DNA of 64,000 bases, taken from Candidatus Manganitrophus sp. (GTDB lineage Bacteria > Nitrospirota > Nitrospiria > SBBL01 > Manganitrophaceae). The number at the start of each line of letters is the position of its first letter. The first letter of the stretch is position 1. A program made the translations under genes and the position numbers. Positions 54,969 through 62,605 of this stretch are shown here, in pieces. The stretch spans positions 2,686,001-2,750,000 of the forward strand of contig CP114561.1 in the NCBI GenBank assembly GCA_028865235.1, written 5' to 3'. Below the pieces are notes generated by a model, which did not search any database, was not told the DNA's origin, and worked only from the letters and a program-made list of their open reading frames with translations.

Positions 54969-56669
54969 GTGAGGAGGGTGAATGGAACCGTCCCGATTTC
55001 CTCCCCCGTGCAGCCGGGGGAATTCATCTCGCCGGTCACGTCGGGCCCGGAGAACCGGATCGAGGTCGGCATTCTTTTCGTTGGGGCCGGTCCGGCGAAC
55101 CTCGCCGGGGCGATCCGTCTGGCGCAATTGCTGGAGCAAGCCCCAGAGGTGAAAGCGGCCCTTGGCGAGTTCCCGATTGCGATCGTCGAAAAGGGAAAAT
55201 ATCCGGGGGCGCATCTTCTGGCCGGCGCGATCCTCAACCCGGTCTCGCTGAAAAGGCTTTTCCCGGATTTGAAAGAAGGAGAGTTCCCGCTCGAAGTCCC
55301 CGTCCAAAAAGAGGCGCTTTATCTTCTCTCCTCGGAGAAGGGATACAAAGTCCCCCTCCCGCCGACGATGCGCAATCATGGGAATTACGTCATCTCGATC
55401 AGCCGGTTCGGGAAGTGGCTAGCGGAGCAGGCCGAGGCGCTCGGCGTCTCGATCTTTAGCGAGACCGCCGGCGCGAAGCTCCTGGTCGAAAACGGCGCCA
55501 TCCGCGGGGTGAAGAGCGGCGACAAGGGACGCGATCGAACCGGCGCGCCGATGGAGAATTTTCAGGAGGGGGCCGAGATCCTTGCCAAGGCGACGGTGCT
55601 CGGAGAAGGGGCGCAGGGGCACCTCACACAAACGGCCATCGCCCACTTCGGGATTACCCGCCCAAATCCACAAACCTACTCGCTCGGGGTCAAGGAGATC
55701 TGGGAGGTTCCCCATCCTCCTGAAGAGGTCATCCACACGATGGGGTGGCCGCTCCGGGGTGAAAAGAAATATAACGAGTTCGGGGGAAGTTTCCTCTATC
55801 CGATGGGGGGAAATCTGGTTTCGCTCGGCCTGGTCGTCGGCCTCGGCTACCGCAACGCCTGCGCGTCGGTCCACGATCTCCTTCAGTTGATGAAGACCCA
55901 TCCCTTCTTCCGGAAGATCCTGGAAGGGGGCCGGCGGCTTGAGAACGGATGGGGGGCAAAGACGATCCCGGAAGGGGGCTATTATTCGGTTCCCGATCGT
56001 CTTCACCTCCCGGGGGGATTGCTCGTCGGCGATTCGGCGGGGTTCCTCAATGTCCCGGCGTTGAAGGGGATTCACTATGCGATGGCTTCCGGGATGCTCG
56101 CCGCCGAGGCGATCTTCGAGGCGTTGAAATCGGGAAAGGATCTCGGTCAGCCCGACGCGCTTTCGGGATACGATGCCGCCATTCGAAAGAGTTTCATCCT
56201 TCAAGATCTCCATCGTGTCCGGAACATGCGCCAGGCGTTCGACCACGGGTTTGTGCCGGGGGTGTTGCTCGCGGGGCTGATGACGGTCACCGGCGGGGCT
56301 TTTCCGGGATGGCGCTTTCAGACGCGGCGGGATGCCGACGAGCCGCTTTTTATCGAAAAGAGGGAGTACCCCAAGCCCGATGGAAAGTACATCTTCGACA
56401 AGCTGACCAGCGTCCATGCCAGCGGAAACAGCAGCCGCGACAACCAGCCGAACCACCTCCGTCTGGAGGTGCGTGTTCCGGAGGAGGTGGGGGAGGCCTG
56501 GATTCATATGTGCCCCGCCAACGTCTATGAATGGGGAACCGATGCCGAGGGGAAAAAGGTCGTCCGGATGAACCCGACCAACTGTGTCCAATGCGGCGCC
56601 ATCGGAGCCAAGGGAGGCCGTTTAACCCCGCCGGAGGGGGGAAGCGGCCCCCAATATACCCTGACTTAG
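54969..56669 (+). CDS. electron-transfer-flavoprotein:quinone oxidoreductase-like (ETF-QO/FixC)
   Basis: 566 residues. FAD N-terminal dinucleotide fold VGAGPANLAGAIRLAQ, substrate/quinone domain with VGDSAGFLNVPALKGIHYAMASGMLAAEAI, and C-terminal ferredoxin-like part. That part normally binds one 4Fe-4S through C-P-A...C-V-x-C-x-x-C. Here the sequence is MCPANVYEWG...NCVQCGAIGAKGG: three Cys plus Ile at the fourth place. The clear PEGG-SGP-Q-Y ending is kept. No etfAB genes are in the window. GTG starts at 54969 or 54978 are possible. It passes electrons from reduced flavoprotein to the quinone pool. Confidence 0.88.
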   Translation: MRRVNGTVPISSPVQPGEFISPVTSGPENRIEVGILFVGAGPANLAGAIRLAQLLEQAPEVKAALGEFPIAIVEKGKYPGAHLLAGAILNPVSLKRLFPDLKEGEFPLEVPVQKEALYLLSSEKGYKVPLPPTMRNHGNYVISISRFGKWLAEQAEALGVSIFSETAGAKLLVENGAIRGVKSGDKGRDRTGAPMENFQEGAEILAKATVLGEGAQGHLTQTAIAHFGITRPNPQTYSLGVKEIWEVPHPPEEVIHTMGWPLRGEKKYNEFGGSFLYPMGGNLVSLGLVVGLGYRNACASVHDLLQLMKTHPFFRKILEGGRRLENGWGAKTIPEGGYYSVPDRLHLPGGLLVGDSAGFLNVPALKGIHYAMASGMLAAEAIFEALKSGKDLGQPDALSGYDAAIRKSFILQDLHRVRNMRQAFDHGFVPGVLLAGLMTVTGGAFPGWRFQTRRDADEPLFIEKREYPKPDGKYIFDKLTSVHASGNSSRDNQPNHLRLEVRVPEEVGEAWIHMCPANVYEWGTDAEGKKVVRMNPTNCVQCGAIGAKGGRLTPPEGGSGPQYTLT

Positions 56670-56788
56670 ACTTCTATATTTCAGCAAATTCAATTTCTTA
56701 TACACTATTTCGGGGACATCAGAAAAAAATCTCTTTTCCTCCTCAAGTTTTCTCAAGGCCTGCCGATAAGTAAGGTAAGGAGGAAAAG

Positions 56789-57133
56789 ATGCTTTCACCA
56801 TTAGGAGCTTCTCTTTCAGGTCTCCGTGCCGGTCTGGAAAAACTCGAAGCATCGGCAAATAATGTCGCCAATCTCAGCACCGACGGCTTCAAGAAAGATC
56901 GGGTCCTTTTAAGCGAAAGGGTCACCGGCGGCGTTGTCGTTGAGATCGGAAAGAGCACGAAGTCAGGACCCTCCTATCGATCCCCCCAGGGTGAAGTGAT
57001 CGAAGCTTCCAATGTCGATCTGGCCGAAGAGGCCGTCGAGCAGATCCTCGCAAAATATACTTTCAGTATGAGCCTTGCCGCGTTCAAAACCACCGATGAA
57101 ATGCAAAAGGGTGTGATCGATCTGATCGCCTGA
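56789..57133 (+). CDS. flagellar basal-body-rod-like protein (FlgC-type), orphan
   Basis: 114 residues. The ATG at 56789 has GGAGG. The N-terminal rod motif is recognisable: LGASLSGLRAGLEKLEASANNVANLSTDGFKKD (cf. L-x-x-A-x-x-G-L-x-x-x-x-x-x-N-A-N-N-I-A-N). The C-terminus VDLAEEAVEQILAKYTFSMSLAAFKTTDEMQK matches the D-L-A-E-E-x-V-x-x-I rod helix. It is shorter than FlgC and no other flagellar gene is present, so it may be a stray or co-opted rod protein. Confidence 0.78.
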   Translation: MLSPLGASLSGLRAGLEKLEASANNVANLSTDGFKKDRVLLSERVTGGVVVEIGKSTKSGPSYRSPQGEVIEASNVDLAEEAVEQILAKYTFSMSLAAFKTTDEMQKGVIDLIA

Positions 57134-57377
57134 TTCCACCCTTCTCCTTTTTGCCGACATAAATCACCTGAAAAGTCTGACGCGTCGCTCAGGATGACAT
57201 AAACGTCAGTCCATTTTTCCGGTCCTCCTTGAGAGCCTCTGTTTTTCAGGTATGAGCGTTCCGGCGGATGAAAATGGATTGCGAAGCGATTCAAGATAGG
57301 GTATATAGAAACAGTCCTGTGTCTCCGATCGACGGTGGGCGATCGTAAGATCCAAATGCCAAACCAGAGGATGAAAA

Positions 57378-57560
57378 ATGAGGCGGTTTAGACTTCTTGA
57401 GCCGGAGGATGAAGAAGGCGACGAGGGAGAGGGTCGGCCGGGTCGCTCCATGAAAGAGTGGTTGAAGCTTCTCATCTGGACCCTGATTTGGGGAGGGGGA
57501 ACGATCTGGTTGACGATCGCCATCATGAAAGTTTTCAAAGATAAAGCGAAATACTTTTAG
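57378..57560 (+). CDS. small membrane protein
   Basis: 60 residues: an acidic cytoplasmic arm (LEPEDEEGDEGEGRPGR) and one membrane helix (LLIWTLIWGGGTIWLTIAIM) with a basic end. ATG start with weak ribosome site. No family recognised; coding status supported only by composition. Confidence 0.5.
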   Translation: MRRFRLLEPEDEEGDEGEGRPGRSMKEWLKLLIWTLIWGGGTIWLTIAIMKVFKDKAKYF

Positions 57561-57608
57561 CTTTTCTCAGCGACTTTGCGAACAGATTGGGAATTTGTTG
57601 GAAGAAGA

Positions 57609-58106
57609 TCAGAGTCGCTTCAGACGTCCTTGACGACGTCGTTCTGTTTTGGAAAGTTTGCGCGGATTCCCCTTCTTTTCGGCCGGCCGAGGGGGCTCCG
57701 TTTCATCAAGCGGTTTTTCTGTCGGCGGGGTTCCCTGCTGATGAAGGGCGGCGTGAAGGCGGGCCTCGAATTCTCCCGAGTAGAGCGCGACGGCGCCGCT
57801 CCGCTCGACTTGATCCCGCACCGCCCGATCTGAAGAGACGACGGTGCAGCCTTCTCGGAGATCCTCGGCCATCCGGACAATCACCTCGTCTGCCGACTCT
57901 CCATATCCCGAGAAGATCACCTCAATCCCTCCGGTTCGTTCGGCCGCTCCTTTCCCGCTTCCGTCGAAGACGACCGTAACAGGGAGTTCTTTGATTCGGC
58001 GATAGGCTGTGAGCTGTTCGATGAGGCGGGCCCGTTTTCCTTCCAGATCCCCCCGAAGCCCCTTCTGCCGCCCGATGAAGTTGTAACCGTCGATGATCAG
58101 ATGCAT
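57609..58106 (-). CDS. NYN-domain nuclease-like protein (YacP type)
   Basis: 165 residues from the ATG at 58106. PIN-like fold: MHLIIDGYNFIG (first catalytic Asp), VVFDGSG, GYGESADEVIVRMAED, and VVSSDRAVRDQVE with Ser-Ser-Asp, typical of YacP/NYN proteins with RNase activity. Lys/Arg-rich tail. It lies 47 bases downstream of the SulP stop on the same strand. Confidence 0.87.
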   Translation of the reverse strand: MHLIIDGYNFIGRQKGLRGDLEGKRARLIEQLTAYRRIKELPVTVVFDGSGKGAAERTGGIEVIFSGYGESADEVIVRMAEDLREGCTVVSSDRAVRDQVERSGAVALYSGEFEARLHAALHQQGTPPTEKPLDETEPPRPAEKKGNPRKLSKTERRRQGRLKRL

Positions 58107-58153
58107 GAGACGATTGTATGCCGGGGACACTTCATTGGCAAGGAGGAATCGAA

Positions 58154-59893
58154 CTACACGCCGGCGGCCTCCGGCGGTTTTTCGAAGAGGTCACATTGCT
58201 CGTTCGCGTGATGACGGCAGCCGGTGCAGACCTCTTTCTCCATCTGCTCCGAGGCCGCCCGGATTGCCTGGTCGGCGTGATCGAAGATCCGACCTTCCGG
58301 GATCCGTTCCATCAATCCCATCTGCGTCAAGACGAACCGGACCTGGGGCTGAAGGCTGCTGATGTAAAGTTTTGCGCCGATCCGCTCCGTATGATCGAGG
58401 ATGGCCCGAAAGGCCATCGCCCCGGTGGCATCGATCATATTGACCTGCCCCAGGCGCAGGATCAACACTTTCATGTCGATCCGCTTCTTGATCTCATTCA
58501 TGAACTTTTCCGCGGCGCCGAAGAAGAGGGGGCCGGCGACCCGGACGACAACGACATAGGGACAGACCTGAATCGGGGCGGCCTTCTCAGGAGATTGGAC
58601 GATCTCATCCACCGATTGGTTCATGATGCCGAGCTCGCTCATCCGGCGGATGAAGAGAAGCCCCGCGGCAATCAAGCCGATCTCAACGGCCAGAATCAGG
58701 TCGAAGGCGACGGTCACCACAAACGTGATCAGCAGAACGATCCGGTCGGCCTGTGGGGCGCGGAAAATTGCCCGGGTGCTCTCCCACTCGACCATCCGGA
58801 CAGAGGTCATCATTAAAATCCCCGCCAGCGCCGCAAGGGGGATATGCGATGCGAATTCGGCGAAAAAAAACATGATCAGAACCAGCGCCAGACTGTGGAA
58901 GATGCTGGAGAGGCGCGATTTGGCGCCGCTCCTCACGTTCACCGCCGTCCGGGCGATGGCCCCGGTTGCCGGGATCCCCTGAAAAAAAGCGGTGACGATG
59001 TTGGCCAGCCCCTGTCCGAACAGCTCTTTGTTGCTGTCGTGCCGTTCGGAGACCATCATGCTGTCGGCCACCACCGCCGAGAGGAGCGACTCGATGGAGC
59101 CAAGGGCGGCCAGCGCCAACGCCGGGCGGAGGAGCACGTGAAGGTCTCCCCAAGTGCCGGCGGGAAGATGGGGCATCGGAAGAACATGGGGGATGGCGCC
59201 GATCGTCGGCACATTCGGTTGGAAGAGGGCCGCGGCGGCCGTGGCGGCGGTCAGACCGATAAGAGAGGCCGGCACGCGGCGGGTGATGGAGACCGGCATA
59301 AAGAGCATGATGAGGACGACCGCGGCGGTGAGGAGAAGGGCTGAAAGATTCAAGCCGGGGAGGTGTGTCAGTGTCGTATAAAGCCCTTCAAAGAAGGTTG
59401 CCCCGCCCGCGGCGGGAATCTGAAGGCCGAAAGCGTTGTTCAACTGACCGGCAAAGATGATGACGGCGATCCCGTTGGTGAACCCGGCGATCAGGGGGTG
59501 GGGAATGTAGAGGGCGAACCGTCCCATCCGGGAGAGGCCGAGGGCGATCTGGATAATCCCGGCCAAGACGGCGGCGACCCAGAGCTTCTCGATTCCATAT
59601 TGCGCGACGATTCCCGCAAGGATGACCGCCATCGCTCCGGTCGGGCCGGTGATCTGGACCTTCGATCCCCCGAAAACCGACGCCACCACGGCGGCGACGA
59701 TGGCGGTGTAGAGGCCGTATTTGGCATCGACGCCGGAAGCGAGGGCGAAGGCCAGCGCCAACGGGAGGGCAACGACTGCGGAGGTGACCCCTCCCCAGAA
59801 GTCGCCGGAGATATCGACGAGGTAGTTCGATTTCAAAAAGGTCCAGAATCGATCGGCGGGGATAGCCGGCGGTGTGAAGAAGTGAGTCTTCAT
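58154..59893 (-). CDS. SulP-family anion transporter with STAS domain
   Basis: 579 residues. N-terminal 400 residues are hydrophobic with SulP signatures (GDFWGGVTSAVVALPLALAFALASG, ITGPTGAMAVILAG, FTNGIAVIIFAGQ, ALAALGSIESLLSAVVAD, GQGLANIVTAFFQGIPATGAIARTAVN). The C-terminal STAS domain follows (VVVRVAGPLFFGAAEKF ... LRLGQVNMIDATGAMAF). A C-terminal Cys cluster (EVCTGCRHHANEQCDLF) is unusual. Substrate is sulfate or bicarbonate. The start at 59893 has AAAGGAA. Divergent from the Fur-family regulator gene with operator-like palindromes between. Confidence 0.92.
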   Translation of the reverse strand: MKTHFFTPPAIPADRFWTFLKSNYLVDISGDFWGGVTSAVVALPLALAFALASGVDAKYGLYTAIVAAVVASVFGGSKVQITGPTGAMAVILAGIVAQYGIEKLWVAAVLAGIIQIALGLSRMGRFALYIPHPLIAGFTNGIAVIIFAGQLNNAFGLQIPAAGGATFFEGLYTTLTHLPGLNLSALLLTAAVVLIMLFMPVSITRRVPASLIGLTAATAAAALFQPNVPTIGAIPHVLPMPHLPAGTWGDLHVLLRPALALAALGSIESLLSAVVADSMMVSERHDSNKELFGQGLANIVTAFFQGIPATGAIARTAVNVRSGAKSRLSSIFHSLALVLIMFFFAEFASHIPLAALAGILMMTSVRMVEWESTRAIFRAPQADRIVLLITFVVTVAFDLILAVEIGLIAAGLLFIRRMSELGIMNQSVDEIVQSPEKAAPIQVCPYVVVVRVAGPLFFGAAEKFMNEIKKRIDMKVLILRLGQVNMIDATGAMAFRAILDHTERIGAKLYISSLQPQVRFVLTQMGLMERIPEGRIFDHADQAIRAASEQMEKEVCTGCRHHANEQCDLFEKPPEAAGV

Positions 59894-59970
59894 TTCTTTC
59901 TATTTCCTTTCTAACGGAGAATAAAACGGGCGGAGGGTTCTCTCCCGCCCATCATATAAGATACCATGTA

Positions 59971-60003
59971 ATGCAACATGTCGCAATTAAATAAGTGTTG
60001 CAT
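59971..60003. promoter_or_regulatory. operator-like palindromes between sulP and the Fur-family gene
   Basis: TGCAACATGTCGCA (59972-59985) is a palindrome with 12 of 14 matching positions around ACATGT. ATGCAACA (59971-59978) also pairs with TGTTGCAT (59996-60003) as an 8-bp inverted repeat 17 bases apart. Position between divergent genes suggests control of both by the Fur-family protein. Confidence 0.5.
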
Positions 60004-60082
60004 TTGCATGGCGAGTCATGTAGCATCTGGAAAGCGCATCGTCAAAAGTAAGCAGCCATAAATTAGTGCCGGAGAAGAGGCG

Positions 60083-60526
60083 ATGAAAAAACATAAAGAT
60101 TTAATTGCAGTGCTTCGTCACAATCAGCAACGGATTACCCCCGCCCGACGGTTCTTGCTTCAATATTTCATCGATCATTCCACGAGGCAGTTCTCCCTCC
60201 CGGAGATCCAGGCGCATCTTCAGGACAAGCTCCCCGGCATCAATCGATCAAGCGTCTATCGAAACCTGGAGATGTTAAAGCAGCTCAGCGTGATCCAAGA
60301 GCTGACCGTCCCCGGGCAGGGAAAGCGGTATCAATTCATCTTCGAGCAGCAGGTGCACCATTTCATTATCTGCAAGGCGTGTGGGAAGGTGGTCAAGGGG
60401 AATCGAGATCTCTTCGAAAAGGTCGAGAAGGCGTTGAAGGAAATTCACGACTTTCAGAAGGCGAATCTGTCGGTGACGTTTTATGGATTTTGTTCGAAGT
60501 GTCAGACGGCGGTGGAGGCGGGATAG
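60083..60526 (+). CDS. Fur-family transcriptional regulator
   Basis: 147 residues; ATG with GAGAAGAGG upstream. Winged helix RITPARRFLLQYFIDHSTRQFSLPEIQAHL and the recognition helix GINRSSVYRNLEMLKQL. C-terminal dimer domain with HHFIICKACGKV (H-H-F and Cys pair) and YGFCSKCQ, forming the structural zinc site. The H-D-F and H-H-F ligands of the sensory site are present, so it could sense Fe, Zn or Mn. It probably represses itself and sulP. Confidence 0.92.
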   Translation: MKKHKDLIAVLRHNQQRITPARRFLLQYFIDHSTRQFSLPEIQAHLQDKLPGINRSSVYRNLEMLKQLSVIQELTVPGQGKRYQFIFEQQVHHFIICKACGKVVKGNRDLFEKVEKALKEIHDFQKANLSVTFYGFCSKCQTAVEAG

Positions 60527-60528
60527 CG

Positions 60529-61668
60529 CTACTTATTCAAGCTTTTCTTAATTGCATCCCAGTCATACGGAAGGGGCTCGCTTTTCCAGGGGCCGATCCG
60601 GTCGATTTCGGTCCGGATTGCCTCGGCGCGATTGGCGCTGGCGGGGTGGGTGGAGAGAAGAGCGATCGATGCTCCCTCTTTTTTTGAGAGCCGGTCAAAG
60701 AAGGTGATCATTCCCTTCGGGTCGATCTTTGCTCCTTTCAGAAGGGCGAGACCCTTGAGGTCGGCCTCGGATTCTTGATCGCGCCCGAAACTTAATATTT
60801 GCAGCTGGGCGGCCGCCTGGCCGAACTGGCCCCCTCCGATATCACCGAGGAGGAGGGCGAGAACGACACGCCATCCGAGCTGGTGAACCATCCCCTTCAG
60901 GCTGTGCCGTTGAAGAACATGTTCGGCTTCATGGGCAAGGATGCCGGCGACCTCCTCGGGCGACTCGGCCGCTTCAATCAGTCCGGTAAAGACGACGACA
61001 TGCCCTCCCGGGATGGCAAAGGCGTTGATCGTCGGATCGTCGGCGACATGCCATTGAAAAGGATAGGGGGACGCCTGCGTCAATCGACTCCCGATCTCCT
61101 CGATCATCTTCGTTGTTTCCCCTTCCGGAAGAAGGGTCAGGCCGGGCAGGGTCTGCGCGTAGATCAGATCTCCGAACTTCACCTCCGAAGTGTGGGAAAT
61201 GCGATGAACGGCCCATTGGGCGATTGCATCCGACTGCCACCAGAGCGCCAGGCCGAGAAGGAGGGGAGAGAGGATCAAAAGTCCGAGGAGAAACCAACCG
61301 AACCGCATTCCCCGTCCGACGCGGGAAGTCTGCTTTTGCCATTGTCTCAGCTGCGGTGCAAGAAAGGAGGGAGCGGCGGCGAGGAAGGCCGTTTTGGCGT
61401 GGGGATCGGAGAGGATCAGCGACCATGTTTCCTGTCGCTTCGTCCAGGTCAGTGTGATCTGGTCATGATCGAATCCGCCGGCCGTGATCCGGAGGATCTC
61501 GAAGAGAATGATTTCCTCATCCGGCCCGCCGGGACGTAGAATCACCCCTTCCGAGGTGATCCGAATGGAAATCCGCTCCCCCTGGGGGGATTCCCGGCCC
61601 GAAGCAGAGAACCTCGAATAATTCCGTTTGAGAGGTGGATGAAGACACGACCGGTCAGTTGTCCCCAT
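60529..61668 (-). CDS. M48-family membrane metalloprotease
   Basis: 379 residues from the ATG at 61668. Cytoplasmic beta-domain of about 110 residues (DUF-type, [26 protein letters not shown]), one membrane segment ([24 protein letters not shown]), then the peptidase: [18 protein letters not shown], zinc motif [16 protein letters not shown] (H-E-x-x-H) and third ligand in [12 protein letters not shown]. Family members degrade misfolded membrane or lipoproteins. It overlaps the AIM24 stop by 14 bases. Confidence 0.88.
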   Translation of the reverse strand: MGTTDRSCLHPPLKRNYSRFSASGRESPQGERISIRITSEGVILRPGGPDEEIILFEILRITAGGFDHDQITLTWTKRQETWSLILSDPHAKTAFLAAAPSFLAPQLRQWQKQTSRVGRGMRFGWFLLGLLILSPLLLGLALWWQSDAIAQWAVHRISHTSEVKFGDLIYAQTLPGLTLLPEGETTKMIEEIGSRLTQASPYPFQWHVADDPTINAFAIPGGHVVVFTGLIEAAESPEEVAGILAHEAEHVLQRHSLKGMVHQLGWRVVLALLLGDIGGGQFGQAAAQLQILSFGRDQESEADLKGLALLKGAKIDPKGMITFFDRLSKKEGASIALLSTHPASANRAEAIRTEIDRIGPWKSEPLPYDWDAIKKSLNK

Positions 61669-62452
61669 CGAGCAGACCGCCCAATCCTCCGAGCAGCGAG
61701 CCCTCCTCGCGCCCGCGGCCGGCCCCCGGCATCGCCGAATAGAGCCGGCTGGCCAGTCGGCTGAGCGGAAGCGATTGCAGCCAGATCTTTCCCGGTCCCT
61801 GAAGCGTGGCGTAGAAAAATCCCTCCCCTGAAAAGAGGGCCGATTTGATCTTGCCGACATATTGGATGTCATACGTGACCGAAGGCTGCATGGCGACGAT
61901 GCAGCCGGTGTCGACCCGAAGCATCTCGCCGGGAGCAAGGTTCCGCTCGCTCAACGTTCCCCCCGCGTGCACGAACGCCAAGCCGTCCCCTTCGAGCTTC
62001 TGCATGATGAAGCCTTCCCCGCCGAAGAGACCGACCCCGAGCTTCCTCTGAAAGGCGATCCCGACCGAGACCCCCTTCGCGGCGCAGAGGAAAGCGTCTT
62101 TCTGGCAGATGATCTGGCCGCCCAATTCTCTGAGATCCATGGCAATGATCTTTCCCGGATAAGGAGAGGCGAAGGCGACCTTTTTCTTTCCGCTTCCCCG
62201 ATTGATGAAGATCGTCATAAAAAGAGACTCGCCGGTCAGGAGGCGCTTTCCCGCGCCGAGGAGGGCGCCCATGAACCCGGACTTTTGTTGCTGGGAGCCG
62301 TCCCCGAAGACCGTCTCCATCTCGATGCCGTTCTCCATGAACATCATCCCGCCCGCTTCGGCGACCGCCGCCTCGGCGGGGTCGAGCTCGATTTCGACAT
62401 ACTGCATCTCAGAGCCGAAAATTTGGTAATCGACCACATCCATCCGTGCCAT
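61655..62452 (-). CDS. AIM24/TIGR00266 family protein
   Basis: 265 residues; the start has AAGGAG. The triple beta-helix family pattern is seen: [129 protein letters not shown] Gly-rich tail follows. The role in bacteria is unknown. Its end overlaps the M48 protease start, so the two products are probably functionally linked. Confidence 0.92.
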   Translation of the reverse strand: MARMDVVDYQIFGSEMQYVEIELDPAEAAVAEAGGMMFMENGIEMETVFGDGSQQQKSGFMGALLGAGKRLLTGESLFMTIFINRGSGKKKVAFASPYPGKIIAMDLRELGGQIICQKDAFLCAAKGVSVGIAFQRKLGVGLFGGEGFIMQKLEGDGLAFVHAGGTLSERNLAPGEMLRVDTGCIVAMQPSVTYDIQYVGKIKSALFSGEGFFYATLQGPGKIWLQSLPLSRLASRLYSAMPGAGRGREEGSLLGGLGGLLDGDN

Positions 62453-62605
62453 TGTGACTCCTTATTGACGTTTTTGAATTTGCCTTTCCCGAACCCCGGG
62501 AGAGGACGCGTAGGCAGCATTATATCCATCCGTGGCATCAATCTCAAGTCCGACTTTTTCCTGCTTCCTCAGAAGAGGGAATAGACCGTTCAGGAAGGGC
62601 AGGCG

